In this document: positions 51,315 to 63,962 of the stretch, one piece after another
Position numbering within the stretch: position 1 is the first letter of the stretch
How the letters are laid out: every line of letters begins with the position of its first letter
Assembly: GCA_035236585.1 (NCBI GenBank)
Contig: CP141126.1
Location: forward strand, 67,433,414 to 67,497,413
DNA length: 64,000 nucleotides
From: Warburgia ugandensis
Lineage: Eukaryota > Streptophyta > Magnoliopsida > Canellales > Canellaceae
Direction of reading: 5' to 3'
Position numbers and translations under genes: made by a program
The notes under the pieces: generated by a model
What the model saw: only the letters and a program-made list of their open reading frames with translations
What the model was told of the DNA's origin: nothing
The model's database searches: none

Positions 51315-51720
51315 AAGCACTAGATTCTTTTCTTGGCACCTGCCTAACACTAAAGTAAGATGGTCTAATCACTCATCAAAAGATGATCCAAAGACTAAAA
51401 TGTCATCCATAAACACCTCAAGAAAATGTTATACCATATTAGAGAAAATACTCATCATACACCTTTGAAAAGTCATAGGTGCATTGCATGACCCAAATTC
51501 CAGCATATTAGGGTTAAGCCATATTTACATCTCCCTAATAGGTCTTGCATTTTCCTCAAGATGGATGTGATGCATACAAATGGTCAGGCTTATATGCTTT
51601 ATGTCTGCTATTGACCACCTTAAAGCTATCTTGTGTTCTCTCAAAACATCAAGTAGCTTACCATCACATCCTAGTTTTCTAAAAACAATATTTGAAAATT
51701 TCCTTGATTTTGGAAATGAA
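51315..51720 (-). pseudogene. RT region of Athila-like element 2 (fossil)
   Basis: The minus strand shows the CNAPMTFQRCM-like and FLEVFMDD motifs (about 51390-51490), matching element 1 at about 12540-12640. It then shows pre-RT linker wording (KLLDVLREHKIAL-like and IADIKHI-like, about 51590-51670). Part of RT between these blocks is absent. The region is broken. Confidence 0.7.
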
Positions 51721-52452
51721 TTAGCAAAGGCATAATATCTATAGATTTAAAAGCACCCATCTTCTTGTCGGATGTCACAAGAGAAATCTTCTCACATAGC
51801 TTAAAAACACACTCCCATTTTTAAAAACACACAACATGAATTGCTTGTCTTTACAATTTGCAATGTGTCAAAATGTCATCCTTAAACTTACAATTCAAGC
51901 TATTAAACCTAGTCTGTTACAAAATTCAACTTCTAACATAAGCAGATACATCAAAAGTGTTATGTATAATACTTGTCTATGGAGGCGCCTCCTCTCCTAG
52001 TCCATATACCTCATTCATGTCTCTTTTGGAATGCTTGTAAGGGATGAGCATAAAATGCTCACCTTGGAATAAAGTTAATACTACTAGTCCTTCCATTATT
52101 ACAAGATAGCCAAATAGTATAGATTCATAAGTAGATAAGCAATAAACACTACTAAGGCATGTGTCAACCAATTAGTAGAACATGCAATGATCTATCAGTA
52201 TAATGTATTCTGATTTAATTACAACATGTATAGTCACAGGCACACTTAAATTGGACAATAACCTTAGTTCTAGCACAATTAACATGTTACTTGGTAATAT
52301 TTAGAAAATTGTGCAAAATACAAGCTCTCAAATAAAAACCTTGATCATGGAATACTAGATAATGAAATACAATGATATGCTTGAATGAGGAATATAATAA
52401 GGGTGTCAAAATCATGCATGTGTTCATGACAAACAAGGTGATAATTTAGTCC
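51721..52452 (-). other. Probable protease-to-RT linker of Athila-like element 2
   Basis: It lies between RT and the next insertion, where Athila has a poorly conserved linker. I cannot recognise a domain. The 64-residue open frame on the minus strand at 51977-52171 has no family wording. Confidence 0.35.
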
Positions 52453-52580
52453 TGTCACAAGGACACTAGCACACTTGTCCTACCAACAAAGACCTCCGAG
52501 CTATCCAACGCTCCTGGACTATACAACTTTCCCAGACCATCAAAAAATATGTCCCACAATGTTCTAGACTCTAGGATAGG

Positions 52581-55148
52581 TGTAATGACTCCAATTTTGT
52601 AACATTAAAATCCCAAGTTAGCAATGAAAAGTTTAGTTTTTGAAGATAAGGGTATTTTGGTCAATTCACTATTCACCTTGACTGAACCAAGAAATTTGAT
52701 CCTAAAAATGGTACCATTAGGTGTGTCTCAGAAAAAGGAATCCAACAAGACCAAAATCACCCAAAACGGAGTTAAAATGACCAAGTTATGGCCCTTTGAA
52801 GTTCAGGGGCAAAAATGTAATTTTTACAAAAAACGGATTTAGCCTGCAAAACATAGGGGCCCGTTTTGATACGTGCACCCTTCATCTTCAACCCCCTAGA
52901 GGGTTCTAGAATGGCGGTGATTGGAGGAGAAATCATCGCCATTCTGGAGGTTTCTCCACCGCCATTAAAGGGCGATGAGAGCCCCCTCCAGAACCCTCTT
53001 ATAGCTCTATAAATAGAGCTCTTGGGCGCCTCTAATGGCAGCCCAAAAGCTTGAGAAAAACCCATTTTGGAGAAGCAACCAAAGGAGAAATGAGGAGAAA
53101 AACCTAGCAACGAGCCAGGTATGCCCAAGATCCCTCAAAACCCGTCTTCACATTAGTCCTAAGCTCAGTTTCCCTAAGTTTTTGCATGAAAAATCATGCA
53201 AAATAGAGCCCTGAAGAGTCACCAAGGACCCAAGGACATTCCCTGGGCTGCACTGGTTCAACAGGGTTGAACCAGGGTGTCCTAAGGATGCCCCAGTCCC
53301 CCAAATGAGCAGAACATCCCACCTGGACGAAACTCATCGACCGCGTTCAATAGAACCAAACGGGCGCGTCCGTGGACGTGCCCGCAAAAGAGAAAGACGG
53401 GCGGGAAAATCCGGGAGGCGCATGCCACAGACATGCAGCACACTAGCAATCTGGGATTTTTCCATTTCTTAAGGCAGCTGAGGCGCATGCCACTGACGCG
53501 CAGCGCGCTAGCATTCCGCCTTTTCACTCTTAAGGTCCTTATGTACGTATGACACTAAAAAGCTTATAACTTGAGATCTAGAGCTCCGATTGAGGTACCA
53601 TAAAAGGTGTTGTGTCCGTGTCGATGAAGCGGACACACCCAAACTATAAAATCCCTAATCAAGGCCTAATAAAATGTAGGCATGACCCTTAGAATAGGAT
53701 GGTGGCGCGTGGCCACTAGACCTTTAGAAAACTGATGATACCAAGGCCCAATTAGGACCTTAGGACACCCATAGGCATAGGGATGGACCCTTAATGCCTA
53801 AGTAATAAGACCAACCACTCTAAAACCCATAAAAGATAGGCCAAACTAACCTTGATTCCCCAAACCATGTTCAGGAGCGTACGAGGACAAAGGGGTTAGC
53901 GCGACCTAGCCAGGTAGGTGATCTATCGGTACTAGACTTTTAAAAAGAGCCATGACTATTTTGAATGCATGATTTAAGTATAAATTATATGACTTATTTG
54001 ATGACTTGTTTAGCATACAAATGAATTCGGATAAACACATTATGCATAGACATGCTTTGTAAATAATTGCACATATTGCATGATTTGTGAGCATTGAGTT
54101 TTTGAAAGATTGCATGTCCTTGAGGGTTACCAAAAGACGCTGGAGTGCCGAGGGCCAGGCAGTTGTGAGGGACCCGAAGAGGACAAGTTTTGAAAAAAGA
54201 GAGGTTTTTGCTTGTTTGATCTGATTATGATTTGGGCCAATAAGCTCGTGGGCGCTATGCCGAGAGGTCTAGGGTGGCCTCCCAGCCTCTACCACTATTA
54301 GGTGGATGGGTACCACGCCCAAAAAGAGCATGTCCCTACTTCGACTGCATGTGGTACAGGGGGCTACAACTGGTGTTACGGCACTGGGTTGAAGTGTCAT
54401 ATGCCCCGTAGAGGTATATGATCCTGTGTCCCTAGGTACCCGGGGACCACACGACGGTGAGGTCGTGGGCATAGTTGGACCCTATGATTTTGTGAACTTA
54501 TTTGCATTGCACATGGCATGATATGAGGTTGGTCGACCATACCATACTAGATATCCATGAGTTGGATTCAATGAAGCATCTTATGCATATCGTTATGTTA
54601 TGATATATATGATACTCTCAACTTGGTTTGTGCAATTGTTTAATTCGTTAATATTTCAATTTGACAATGGTTTTTTATGTCAATATTAAGCATGAGTGTT
54701 CAAACATGCACATGTCCTGAAAGAGCATATGATTTTAAATATAGCATGCATTGTAAAACTAGTAGTGATAGGCTCCTACTGAGTATAGAATATACTCACC
54801 CAATCCTCAACATTTTTCAGGCACAAAGTAAATACTTAAGGGCAAGGAACGCTTGTGATAAAAGACACCCAGACTAAGTGCAAGTAAGTAAACCCCTACC
54901 TTCTCTTTCAATGTTACTTGATTGTAGTTACTCTCTAATAGCTGAGGCTGTGACTAACACTTTCTTGGGAATAATATTGATTTAAAACTTTGCCATAGCT
55001 AGATAATTTGAGAATGTGTTTTGACACTCGGGGTTTTATGAAAGATTGTTTTCCAAAACAAAAAGATTTTCATGCATTTCATACTTATAAAACAAGAGAT
55101 CTCGCCTTTTTATCAAAATTGCATCATATAAAAACTTGGGTCGTCACA
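52581..55148 (+). mobile_element. Solo Tekay LTR, ATAGG target duplication
   Basis: A full-length LTR of the family at 25554: starts TGTAATGACTCC, ends GGGTCGTCACA, 2568 bases. It is flanked on both sides by ATAGG (52576-52580 and 55149-55153). No internal region is present. By eye it differs from the LTRs of the complete element by roughly a tenth, so it is an older member. It is a relic of recombination between two LTRs. Confidence 0.93.
53008..53015 (+). promoter_or_regulatory. TATA box of the solo LTR at 52581
   Basis: TATAAATA in the conserved AGCTCTA/TAGAGCT palindrome. Confidence 0.7.
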
Positions 55149-57099
55149 ATAGGTCCAACTCTTCTGGACCATCAACATACGCATATGTTAGTATGTGCTA
55201 TTGTTACCTCCAAGTAACTACTGTCAACATATGTTTCCCACAGATACCATGTAGTTGTGTTCACCAATCCCCATGGGTTGTTAATCAGCTACACCTAGAG
55301 TAGTCCCCATGCTAACTACCCTTCTAAAAGCCCATCCCGATCTAAAGACTATCACTAAGCTGGTATCAATCACAATAAGAGGGTATAGACCAGCTAAAAC
55401 CTCCTAGCATAGAGTCTCAAGCCTTACAATTGTGTGAGAAAGCATGCCACTGGAGGCTCACCCACTCAGCCTATATGCTGAATGGTTCCCCAAAATAAAT
55501 TGATCAAAACAAATTAATAGGCCTTACACCTACTCAGTGAGTGCTTGCCTCATGGTCTACCTACTCAAGCCATCATAGAGTAGTTTTTACCAAATATCAA
55601 ATCAAATACCTTGCAGCCCTTATAACTACTCAAAGAGTGCCTGGCTTTAAAACTTTGATCAAAATGGTAAATCTATTTCCAAGTCAAGTATAACTCAAAA
55701 CAAAGAAAGGTTCAAGTCTTACACCATCTCATGCATGAATGAGACATGTTAAATGATTTACAATGTGTAGGGCTTTTCATTCATAGTGCCATGATTCATG
55801 CATCGTCACAATTTTTTAAACCAATGTCCTACAAGTAGTAGACTTGTTACAATGTTCACATGTCCTCTTTGTTCACATATTGTCATAAGTAAGACTAAAA
55901 AGAAAATAATAAAACTCAATATCACAAATTTTCTACACTTCCACACACAATCAAGTGATACCAAATAAAAGATATTAGTGGAAGAACAATTCAAGTAAAC
56001 ATCACATAAGTTATCAATGTACTTGCTAGTTAGGTTGAACATATGCATTGGAGTGTCTTGTTCATGCTACTTTCTAAGAGCATGTTAGAAGTTCTTTTTA
56101 CCAAGATGATAAATCTTGTTACTAAGGGACATGAATTTCTTAGTATAGAGTTTAAGGTAGTTTGATGAAGGTCTCTAGTCATCTTTAGGATAAGTGTTCT
56201 TATGTCTTCACTTTAGATTTGGATTTAGGTGTGTTTGCACTCTTTAAATGTTTCCCCTCAGCTGGTAAGATATTTATCAATGTGTACAATGACATTTGTT
56301 ATATTCCATAACACCTTACCTTTATGCTTATCTTCCCCATGATGCATGCATGTGAATGTCTGTGTGTTGTTTACTAGTTTACAAGTCTTCTCATGGAATT
56401 ATAACATTCAAGAAATAGTAAGTTTTAGCATCAATTTTCCACTCTAACTGTAGGAAGTTGCACTCCTTCACATCATTAAGATTTAAATATTTGTAACAAG
56501 ATTTACCATGGGAAGTTAGCTTACACTATTCTCACATCTTGCACTAGAAATTTTGAGTCACCCAAAACCAAGTCCATCAATGCTAACTGCAGTCCCCTCA
56601 TACTCTCAATGGGGTATTAATTTCCTACAAAAATATATAGGGAATAGCATTGATTTCCTCCCCTTTATCTATTATACAATTTACTAACATTGTTCTTAAT
56701 AAGTAAGCAAACATTGAACGTAAGGACATTTATCTTCCACCTACAATGAGTAAAGAGAATGTAGCCATTCTCAAGCGATCTTATACGTCAATTTTCCTAC
56801 AAAAGCCTATAGGAAATTGCATCAAATTTCCTCCCATTTCTCCTTGAAATTTCTTGCCATACAACCAATTCATGCATAATAATATCACCGACCCTTATTT
56901 ACATTCAATGACAACAAGATATAAGTATACGTCCCCACCATCCCTAGCCTTCACCCAAGCAAACATCAGGCCATAATACAACTTGGATCTAGGCATCAAT
57001 TTCATTGCTCAATAGGCTAGAAAATCATGTCCAATTCTAAGGCCAAGTACTTTAAGAACTCTCTCTATTCTCCAAATTGTCATACATACACCTTCCTTT

Positions 57100-58060
57100 C
57101 ATTCTAATTGAATATAGATGTAAACCAAATAGAATTCAACTCAAATCCTAACCTAGCACGCATAACATGATAAGCTAAGATTTATAGATGAACCAAACCT
57201 CAAAATGATGGAGCATAATATATAGAAAGTAATTATAGGTAAATCCAAGTGGTATTCCAAATAGAATCCAAGTATAATGTGTAAAGCATGGAAAGCCAAG
57301 ATTCACTAATAAACCAAAATTAGAATATACTAGACCATAACCATGCGCACACTACTTTTATGACTTGGAGCACTCAACAATAAACACAAGATTAGTAAAT
57401 AGAGGTAATCCAAGTGGAATTTCAATAAAATCCAAGTATAACATGCATAGCATGGAAAATTGAGATCAATAGATGAAAACTGAGATTCTTCAATAATCCA
57501 AGACTAGAATTTACTAGGGCATAACAATATGCATAATGCTTTGATGGCTTTGAACATTCAACAATGAACACATAGTAGTTAAATAAAGAGAACCCAAGTG
57601 GTATTTCAAACAAAATCCACGCATAAACATGTATACCATGGAAAATTGAGATTCACAGATGAAAGGTGAGTTTCACTAATAACCCAAAAGTTCAAATTGC
57701 TAGGACATAACAACATGTTTATTTATCTGAATGGCCTTAATCATTCAACAAAGAATATATAGTAGGTGTATAAATAAATTCCACATGGAATTTCAAAACA
57801 AAATCCAAGCATAGCATATAGGGCTTGAGAACTAATATTCTCTGATAAACCATAACTAGGATTCCTTAGGACTAAAATGCTTTGATGGCTGGAATAATTC
57901 AATAATAAGCATATGGTAGATAATTAGAGATAACCCAAATGAAATTTCAAATAAAAACTAAGCATAGCATGAAGGGCTTAAGAAACTTAGATTCACCAAT
58001 GAAGCTAAAACTGAAATTTCTGCATACACACACAACATGCTTACAAATTTGAAGGCTATT
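57100..58060. repeat. Degenerate tandem array, unit about 120-190 bp
   Basis: The motif CCAAGTGG(T/A)ATTTCAA or a variant recurs near 57122, 57244, 57409, 57593, 57780 and 57934. Each is followed by AAATCCAAG-ATA-CATG-ATAGCATGG, a GATTCAC-GATGAA block and an AACCCAAA-TAG block. About six imperfect units are visible. Confidence 0.75.
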
Positions 58061-59063
58061 CCAAGTTGTATTAGCAAGATTCCAACTTAAAACCCCTACC
58101 TCTTAATGATCAAGCACCTCCAATGATTTTTCCCCTAATTGGACTCCTTGCCAACCCCAAACAAATTGGATTTTGTTGCTAAATTGAGCTCCCCTATAGG
58201 GTGCATGCTCTTCTAGCAGTGCCGTAGTCTCCTACTAACTTCAATGCTTCTTCTACCTTCAAAAATCTCCTTCCTTGTTAATGCTAAAACCTTCCCTCAA
58301 GGATTAACCACTTGCCCTAACCTTTGAGCACCCAAACAGCCCAACTTTAAGGGGAGAAGCAGTAGGATTTCAATGTCCACCTTGCTACCTGCTATCTATG
58401 AATCACACATGTTTCCCTTCTTCTTCCTTCCATATTGTTCCCTTCCTTGTCAAACCCTACTTTTCTCATGTTGATGATTCTTCTCATTCCAATTTCCTAT
58501 CATGCTATAGTTTCAAGATCAAGGCTTTTGGGTTTTTATCTCCAACGTACCCTCTTCTTCTCCATCATCCCAAGCTCCAAGGTTTCCAATTTCAACTCTC
58601 CTTTTAACCAAAATGGGTCATACATATGAAGAAGGTGGAAGAGGGTCCTTGCCTAGTTTTAATGTCTTGTTTCTAACTTAGGGAAACATGTGGGATGGAA
58701 GCATGTCAAACTAGTCCCCACCTTATGTTCCACACAAGATGAGGCTGGTTGAATCCACACAACCCAGCCCATGTGCTTGCCCCTTCTACCCTTCATGTTC
58801 TATGTTTTAGTCATTTACTTCCACACCCTATTTTCCTATAGTTTGTTCCATTACACTCACAAAGCAAAGGTTTTAGTTAATTTTCTCCACTCAAATGGAA
58901 AGTTAATGTTCTCCGAGCTACATTTTACTTGAAGTTAAAATAGATTAACATGTTAAACCCTTAAGAAGTTAAGGAGACAAAGAAAAAAAAAAACAAAAAC
59001 CAATATTTTTTTTTATAACCTTCATGTATATTATAAGGAGTTTACATAGTCATTGTTATTACA

Positions 59064-59194
59064 CTTACCCTAATGTTCCTCGTCCAAATTGGAAGTGATA
59101 ATAACATGCAAGGTCTTAGATGGACCTAAAAATGCATATCTTAAACTTACCCTAATGTTCCTTGTCCAAATTGGAAGCGATAATAACACCAAAA
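59064..59194. repeat. Short direct duplication beside an insertion edge
   Basis: CTTACCCTAATGTTCC followed by GTCCAAATTGGAAG and GATAATAACA occurs at 59064 and again about 85 bases later (near 59149), with few differences. The first copy starts immediately after the LTR-like right edge at 59063. Confidence 0.85.
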
Positions 59195-59994
59195 TGAGAT
59201 AGATAAGCCACAAGTGGGTTAGAATTAGAGGATGTTATGAATGTATCATGGACAAGACTCTCAATTATATTGACTTCAAAAGAACCACAGAGTCTAGATG
59301 TTGTCTAGCATTAAGAACATTGAGTTTAACCTTCATGTTGCCAAGTGATAATTTTATGACTCCATTCCTACAATTGATTACAATGTTAGAGATGGCCAAG
59401 AAGGGCCATCCCAAAATGATAAGATTTGACTACCAGAATTAGATACAAGTTAGGTATCTAAGACAAAAAATTCAATAAGAAATACAAACCTATCAAGCTA
59501 TATCAATACATTCTCAACCATACCATGAGGGACTTTAATTGATCTATCGACCAATCACAGTGTGCTAGCAATTGATTTCATCTCACCTCAACCTAATTAC
59601 ACATAGACAAAGTATGGTAATAAGTTAACTCTAGTCCTAAATCAAGTAATGTCCCATCAATTATGTGTTTACCAATCACACATGATATAATGGGGCATCT
59701 AGGTTCTCTAAATTTTGGTGAGTTATTGTGTTGGATTTCGAGCCTACTAGCTTGGCAAGAAAAACTCCTTTTTGAACATTAAGCCTTCGCTTTTGTGTGC
59801 AAAGATATTTTTAAAATTTTGGCATAAGAGGGAATCTCTTTAATTACATCGAGTACTGGGATATTAAAATTGAATTTCTTAAACATATCCACTATCTCAT
59901 CAAGGTTTGTGCCCTTCTTTGCAACATTTAGACATTGAGGATAAGGAGCCTTGGACATATAAGATGCTTCAAGAAGAGGTTTATAGGGAATGAG
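59195..59994 (-). pseudogene. gag end and protease region of Athila-like element 2 (fossil)
   Basis: On the minus strand, 59780-59994 carries LDEIVDMFKKFNFNIPVLD then EIPSYAKILK, the conserved linker found between gag and protease in Athila. 59440-59720 matches the following aspartic protease area. The block is cut at 59994 by a solo Tekay LTR, and gag continues at 62445. Confidence 0.75.
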
Positions 59995-60419
59995 TGTAAT
60001 GACCCCATTTTTGTAACATTGAAATCCCGAGTTGATAATGAAAAGTTCACTTTTTGGAAATAAGGGTATTTTGGTCATTTCACTATTCACCCTGACTAGA
60101 ACCAGAAATTTGATCCTGAGAATGGTACCATTAGGTACATCTCGGGAAAAGGAATCCAACAAGACCAAAATACCCAAAACGGAGTTAAAATGAGCAAGTT
60201 ATGGCCCTTTGAAGTTCAAGGGCAAAAATGTAATTTAATTCAATAACGGGATTGGTCTGAGAAAATAGGGACCCGTTTTGATACGGGCACCCCTCTTCTT
60301 CAACCTCCTAGAGGGTTCTAGAACGGCGGTGTTTAGAGGAGAAACCACCGTCATTCTGGAGGTTTCTCCACCGCCATTCAATGGTAGTAAGAACCCCCTC
60401 CAGAACCCTCTTCTAGCTC

Positions 60420-60427
60420 TATAAATA
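60420..60427 (+). promoter_or_regulatory. TATA box of the solo LTR at 59995
   Basis: TATAAATA in the same palindrome as in the other Tekay LTRs, kept despite strong divergence of the rest. Confidence 0.7.
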
Positions 60428-61530
60428 GAGCTCTTGGGTGCCTCTAATGGCAGCCCAAAATCTTGAGAAAAACCCATCGTGGTAAAGCAAACAAGAGGAG
60501 AAAACGTGGGAAAAACCCGGCCACAAACCAGGTATGCCCAAAACCCTTCCAAACCCGTCTCCCCCTTAGTCCTAAGCTAAGTTTCCCCAAGTTTTTGCAT
60601 GAAAAATCAAGCAAAATGGGTCTCTAGGAAGCCATAAAGGACTCAGGGATGGTCCCTGGGGCACACTGGTTCGACAAGGTCGAACAAAGGCGTCCCTAAG
60701 ACGCCCAGGTCCCCGTCAAACCAAAACACACCCCGTGCGTTGAGGAAACCCGACGGGCGCGTCCCTGGACGTGCCCGCAGATGAGAATCACTGGTGGAAG
60801 CCCTGTACATCTATAGACGAGCCCATTGGGGGGCACGCTACTGACACGGGACGTATTAGCATCCCGAGCTTCCACCTCTTAAAGGTCTTCTATGTACACT
60901 TGGTACTAAAAAGCCTATAACTTGAGTTTTAGGACTCCGATTGAGGCGCCGCAAAAGGCGTTGTGTCCGTATCGACAACACAGACACACTCAAACTATAA
61001 AATACCTGATCAAGGCCCTATCTAAGGTGGGAATGACCTTTAAACCATAATAGTGGCGCGAGGCCACTAAACCTTTGTAAAACTGACTATAACAAGGCCC
61101 AATTAGGGACCTTAGGAGACCCTTAGGCATGGGAATGAACCCTTAATGCCTAAGTAGTGTGGTAAACTATTCTAAAACTTATAGAAATAGGTCAAGCTAA
61201 CCTTGTTCCCCTAAACCATGTTCAGGAGCATATGAGGACAAGGGGATTAGCACGATCTAGCCAGGTAGGTGCTCTATCACTACTAGACTTTTAAAAGAGC
61301 CCATGATTGTTTTGAGAATGCATGTTTTAAGTATAAGTTATATGACTTGTTTAGCATGACTTAATTTTATAAATGAATTTAGCATGCATATGATAAATAC
61401 ATTATGCATAGACATGTTTTGCAAACGATCGCATATATTGCCAAGACATGTGCTACATACATAGATTGCATGATAAGTGTAGCCTTGGCCGATGAGGGAG
61501 GGCTGATGAGGGCGAGCCAGAGAGAGCTGA

Positions 61531-61578
61531 CAGGCTTCTAGGCTGGCAGGCTTCTAGGCTGTCAAGCTTCTAGGCAGG
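61531..61578. repeat. 16-bp tandem repeat, three copies
   Basis: Units CAGGCTTCTAGGCTGG, CAGGCTTCTAGGCTGT and CAAGCTTCTAGGCAGG lie head to tail. They sit in the segment where this LTR departs from the family. Confidence 0.92.
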
Positions 61579-62449
61579 GTTATGACTTTGAATAAGATAC
61601 TAGCATGAGCAGATTTTATGTATTGCATGCATGTTTTGCAAACGATTTCATAAATTGCATGATTTACGATGAAGATGTGTCACATGCCCCGTGGAGGCTA
61701 TGATCAAGTGTCCCCAGGTACCCGGAGACCACACGGCGACGAGGTCATGGGCATAGTGGGCCCTATGTTTTCATGGATTTACTTACATTGCATATGGCAT
61801 GACATGAGGTTGGTCGACCATACCATACCATATATCCATGAGTTGGATTCAGCTGAGCATTTTATGCATATCATTATGTTTATGATATATATATATATAT
61901 ATGATACTTTTGACTTGGATTATGGGATTCTTTAAGTTGTCAGTATTCCGACAATGGTTTTTAATATCGATATTGAACATGAATGTACAAGCATGCACAT
62001 GTTTTAAAGGGCATATGATTATAAACATAGCATGCATTGTAAAACTAGTAGTGATAGACGCCTACTGAGTATAGTATATACTCACCCAATCCTTAACATT
62101 TTTCAGACACAAAGTAAACACTTAAGGATAGGATATACGGTGACAGACCCATGATAGAGAACATCCAAACTAAGTACAAGTGAGTAAACCCCTACCTTAT
62201 CTTTCAGTGTTACTTGATTGTAGTTACTCTCAGAATCGAAATTTGTGACTAACACTTTCTTGGGAATAGAGTCAATTAAAACTATGCCATGGCTGTATGA
62301 TTTGAAAATGTGTTTTAACACTCGGGGTTTTATACGAAAGATTACTTTCCAAAAAGAAAAAGAATTTCATGCATTTCATATTTCTAAAACAAGAGGTCTC
62401 ACCTTTTTATCAAATTTGCATCATATAAAACTGGGGTCATCACAATGAG

Positions 62450-63640
62450 AGATGGCGGTCTCTTCTATTTACCCTTCTGATTTTTTGTGTGATCCTCATT
62501 ATCCTCACAATTTTATGTTTCTTGCATCAAGCCCACCAATTATATATTGTCTAACCACTCCTTAATGTAATTATGGATTTGGTTTGTTCTTGAAACCTTT
62601 GTTCTCTTGAGGAGTTGTCAATCTCAAACTACCCCTTAGAGTTTGGTACAGGTTGACGAGGAAATTTTTCATTTTTCTTCTCATTTAATGCAGTAGAAAA
62701 TAGACCCATTTATTATTCCAACTTTGCAATAGATTGCAAGTTGGCCTGCAAATTTTGCTTTGCATCATTATAGAACTACAAAGAACTTTTCATGAATAAA
62801 TTTAGGGTCTACTCAATAGATGGTTTCCTTGGTTGTTGCTAAAATTGTTAAAGAGGTTGATGTTGTTGCAAAATTGTGTCACAAGGAAAAGGCTAAGAAG
62901 GGGGAATTCCAGGTGAACCCTCTTTATGTTCTTCTTTGACAAAAAAAAGTTGGGATGCTTAGCCCATTCAGAATTGTATGTATCAGAATATAGGATATTG
63001 CAAAGATTTTTGAATGCATTTAATGCATCCACTTGCTCAAAAAAATATTCAAGAAAAGTAGAGCTTGATGGGCATGATGTAGTAGGATGTGCTAGACTAA
63101 AACATATGGAACAAATATCATGGTGAGGTTGCATAGAAGATCTACTAACCAACATGAAAGTATCTAACCTTTGTGCCAAACTATCTATCTTATAAAGTTT
63201 GTGGGTCAACATATCTATCTTATTGTATAGGTCTAAAGTAGCCCTTATTCCATATAAACTACCTTTTTTCTGAGGTAGTGAATTTCTTTCCATTCTTATA
63301 GAATAATCCCATTGATGAAAATTTTCAGATAAAGCCTCAAAAAAATTCTAGGCCTCTACATCACTTTTGGTCATGAATGGCCCACCATTAGTGGCATCTA
63401 TCATACATCATTTTCGTGATGCCAAACATTTGTAGAAATACTGCACTTATTTCTACTTCATAAAGCCAAGATGGGGACATTTGGGCAATAGATCCTTTCA
63501 CCTTTTCCAGTATTTATACAAATGCTCACCCTCTTTGTGTTAAAAGTTAATGATTTCCCTTTTGAGGGCATTTTTGTTGTGGAAAAGGAAACATTTGTTT
63601 AGGAACTTCCTAATATACAACTCTGATTACTTTACATTAT
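62450..63640 (-). pseudogene. gag region of Athila-like element 2 (fossil)
   Basis: The minus strand has the gag blocks seen at 13290-13550 (about 63340-63600). It then shows a CX2CX4HX4C zinc knuckle (CSICFSLAHPTTSC, 63072-63113) and the Athila-type wording EQVDALNAF and YSDTYNSEWAKHPNFF. This part is better preserved than in element 1. It is cut at 62445 by the solo LTR and resumes at 59994. Confidence 0.85.
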
Positions 63641-63884
63641 TCAATGAATGATAGATAGTGCTTTCGCGACCAACTCCTAATCCTACAGACTCTATACGAG
63701 AACCAGTTGCATATCATAATGCTCCTAGAGAGGCATATTGTTTGGGGGTGTGGATTTGTGCATATCTGCTTACGACTAATAGAAAGCATATCTCTTTTGT
63801 CCCTCCTACCATGCATACAAGAGCATGCCTACCGAAAAAATAAACAAATAAAACTTTTCTTTTACGCCCTTAAAATAAAAAAAG
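63641..63884. other. Unassigned DNA to the right of Athila gag
   Basis: Past about 63640 the Athila gag wording stops. No domain is recognised. Confidence 0.4.
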
Positions 63885-63960
63885 AGGCTAGAGGTGGAGG
63901 GGGCCATCTTTTATAACAACACCCCCTATAAAAAAATTTCCACGCGTCACTACCCCCGCA
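63885..63960. repeat. Single unit related to the 1141-1800 array
   Basis: GAGGCTAGAGGTGGAGGGGG, a TTTTATAACAACACCCCCTA segment and TTTCCACGCGTCACTAC follow the order of a unit near 1500-1570 (TTTTTTATAACAACTCCCTA, GATTCCACATGCTCAAC). Confidence 0.6.
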
Positions 63961-63962
63961 TA

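Larger units (their letters stand above)
52453..59063 (-). mobile_element. LTR-like insertion block, unclassified, carrying a nested solo Tekay LTR
   Basis: The block separates RT from protease in element 2. The left edge TGTCACAAGGACA and the right edge TTGTTATTACA (minus start TGTAATAACAATG) resemble LTR ends of Tekay type in minus orientation. No matching target duplication was found (left flank AGTCC, right flank CTTAC). It holds a solo Tekay LTR at 52581-55148 and a degenerate tandem array at 57100-58060. The stretch 55149-57100 and the pyrimidine-rich 58100-58950 show no coding domain. Confidence 0.4.
59995..62444 (+). mobile_element. Solo Tekay LTR, ATGAG target duplication, diverged
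   Basis: It starts TGTAATGACCCC and ends GGGGTCATCACA, 2450 bases. It is flanked by ATGAG (59990-59994 and 62445-62449). It is clearly the same family as the LTRs at 25554 and 52581 but much more diverged, perhaps 15-20 percent by eye. About 250 bases that correspond to 27130-27390 of the 5' LTR are replaced by other sequence, including a small tandem repeat near 61531. It interrupts the gag of Athila-like element 2. Confidence 0.92.

Noticed and set aside
57100-58060. CRISPR array or clean satellite
   Set aside because: Unit spacing varies from about 120 to 190 bases, identity is low, and the organism is a plant.
58398-58629. Two overlapping plus-strand frames rich in Phe, Ser and Pro
   Set aside because: The pyrimidine-rich DNA explains the composition, the two frames overlap, and no motif is seen.
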